64,000 bases of DNA from the NCBI RefSeq assembly GCF_913777145.1, contig NZ_CAJYPS010000023.1, positions 62,001-126,000 on the forward strand, read 5' to 3'. Below are positions 63,229-64,000 of the stretch, in pieces. Numbering within the stretch: the stretch's first letter is position 1; each line of letters begins with the position of its first letter. Position numbers and translations under genes: made by a program. Source of the stretch: an uncultured Roseateles sp. (GTDB lineage: Bacteria > Pseudomonadota > Gammaproteobacteria > Burkholderiales > Burkholderiaceae_C). The notes below the pieces were generated by a model. That model was not told where the DNA came from. It ran no database searches and was given only the letters and a program-made list of their open reading frames with translations.

Positions 63229-63997
63229 GCAGCAGGTGGGACACCGTGTAGGCCACGCCCAAGCCCACGGCCAGCCACAGCACCTGGGCCGCGGTCTCGC
63301 GCCAGGGCAGGCGGCGCTGCAGCTGCGGCAGCAGGTCAGCCACCGAGATGTAGACAAAGCTGCTGGCCGCCACCACCAGCAGGTAGGGCATCAGCTCCGC
63401 AAAGCCGCCCACCACGTAGTAGCCCACCACGCCGCCCAGCACCGCGGCCAGGCCCGAGATCGCGTTGAACAGCAGCGCCTTGCGCCGGCTCAGGCCGGCA
63501 TTGATCAGCACGATGAAGTCGCCCACTTCCTGCGGAATCTCGTGCGCGACGATGGCCAGCGCGGTCGCCCAGCCCAGGCGCTCGTCGGCCAGGAAGGCCG
63601 CGGCGATGATGATGCCGTCGCAGAAGTTGTGGATGCTGTCGCCCACCAGCACCGACAAGCCGCCCCGGCCCGCCTGCTCGGCGTCGAAGTCGTGGTGATG
63701 GTGATGGCCGTCGCCCTCGTGGTGGTGCATGTGGCGATACAGCTCCACCTTTTCCAGCAGCCAGAAGAACATCAGCCCGCCCAACAGCACCGCGAACAGC
63801 GCCTGTGGGCTGGCCGTGTGGCTCTCGAAGGCCTCGGGCAGCACATGCAGCAGCGAGGTGCCCAGCAGGATGCCGGCCGACAGGCTGACCAGGCTCTTGA
63901 CCAGGTGGGTCAGCACGGAAACGGTGAGACTGGCGGCCACCAGCACGGACAGCAGCCCGCCCGCGAAGGTCGCGAGCACGATGTAGAAGAGCGTCAT
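63215..63997 (-). CDS. ZIP-family metal transporter
   Basis: This 260-aa protein has about eight transmembrane helices. A His-rich cytoplasmic loop (about residues 89-105, HMHHHEGDGHHHHH) lies between helices 3 and 4. SIHNFCDGIIIAAAF and IVAHEIPQEVGDFIVL are the ZIP helix 4/5 signatures that bind the ion. It probably imports zinc or another divalent cation. It is overlapped by the AraC gene (14 bases). The start is ATG 63997 at the window edge; the promoter is not visible. Confidence 0.92.
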   Translation of the reverse strand: MTLFYIVLATFAGGLLSVLVAASLTVSVLTHLVKSLVSLSAGILLGTSLLHVLPEAFESHTASPQALFAVLLGGLMFFWLLEKVELYRHMHHHEGDGHHHHHDFDAEQAGRGGLSVLVGDSIHNFCDGIIIAAAFLADERLGWATALAIVAHEIPQEVGDFIVLINAGLSRRKALLFNAISGLAAVLGGVVGYYVVGGFAELMPYLLVVAASSFVYISVADLLPQLQRRLPWRETAAQVLWLAVGLGVAYTVSHLLHEPH

Positions 63998-64000
63998 GAC

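Noticed and set aside
1..64000. tRNA, rRNA, CRISPR arrays, insertion sequences, phage genes or origins
   Set aside because: No repeat-spacer pattern, transposase, integrase, DnaA-box cluster or tRNA-like cloverleaf was noticed. A tRNAscan or CRISPR search was not possible here.

Overview
The window is GC-rich (roughly 70 %), gene-dense DNA from a betaproteobacterium. The best fit is order Burkholderiales, near the Roseateles/Rubrivivax/Ideonella group (family Sphaerotilaceae). This rests on a phaC-phaA-phaB polyhydroxybutyrate operon, a BPSS1780-type membrane protein beside thrB, the chromosomal ParB-like 'plasmid replication/partition related' protein, and a Rieske oxygenase gene divergent from xseB-ispA-dxs. 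It looks like ordinary chromosome. I see no rRNA, tRNA, CRISPR array, transposase or phage gene, and no gene-free stretch longer than 300 bases (the largest is 340-574, 235 bases).

Layout. 1-7.7 kb: a deacetylase cut by the left edge, a YVTN beta-propeller protein, an AIM24-family protein, an orphan GAF histidine kinase, a very large LuxR/MalT-like ATPase regulator with a divergent small LuxR protein, and a secreted TonB-C-like protein. 7.9-11.6 kb: the PHB operon (phaC probably uses TTG), with a good terminator after phaB. 11.8-16.9 kb: pgeF-maiA, NUDIX plus a substrate-binding-like protein, and an S9 peptidase with a 64-aa membrane protein. 17-22.8 kb: purine catabolism, guaD divergent from xdhA-xdhB, with a lipoprotein amidase coupled where xdhC might be expected. 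22.8-28.5 kb: response regulator, polA, DUF2782, thrB, BPSS1780. 28.6-34.1 kb: a PhoX-like Tat lipoprotein, an uncharacterised secreted protein divergent from an uncharacterised 409-aa cytosolic protein, and the ParB-like gene. 34.2-40.4 kb: thioesterase, uvrD, YchJ-like, truC-like, an NTF2-fold secreted protein, and a chemoreceptor. 40.5-45.9 kb: tandem secreted CocE/NonD hydrolases, then a MoaD/ThiS-like protein with an Asp-box propeller protein. 46-49.2 kb: rarD and ahpC-ahpF. 49.3-52 kb: wbpB-wbpD-wbpE sugar operon. 52.1-57.4 kb: lysA/lysR and xseB-ispA-dxs. 57.6-64 kb: Rieske oxygenase, DMT transporter, sulfurtransferase, UspA, a secreted hydrolase, a membrane-anchored AraC regulator, and a ZIP transporter.

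Neighbouring genes form recognisable units: PHB synthesis; guanine to xanthine to urate; peroxide reduction (AhpC reduced by AhpF); synthesis of a diacetylated aminouronic acid nucleotide sugar; lysine synthesis with its likely activator; and isoprenoid precursor synthesis. Packing is tight, with ATGA and TTGA stop/start overlaps, and several genes have a -10-like box only 6-10 nt before the start codon.

The most interesting points are the paired MoaD/ThiS-like and Asp-box genes, a run of stem-loops at 390-553, the tandem hydrolases with a 92-bp identical tract, a 5-bp duplication at the phaC start, and a membrane-bound AraC regulator overlapping a zinc-type transporter. Most genes belong to known families. 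I did not find a clearly new multi-gene system; the MoaD/ThiS-Asp-box pair is the nearest candidate.
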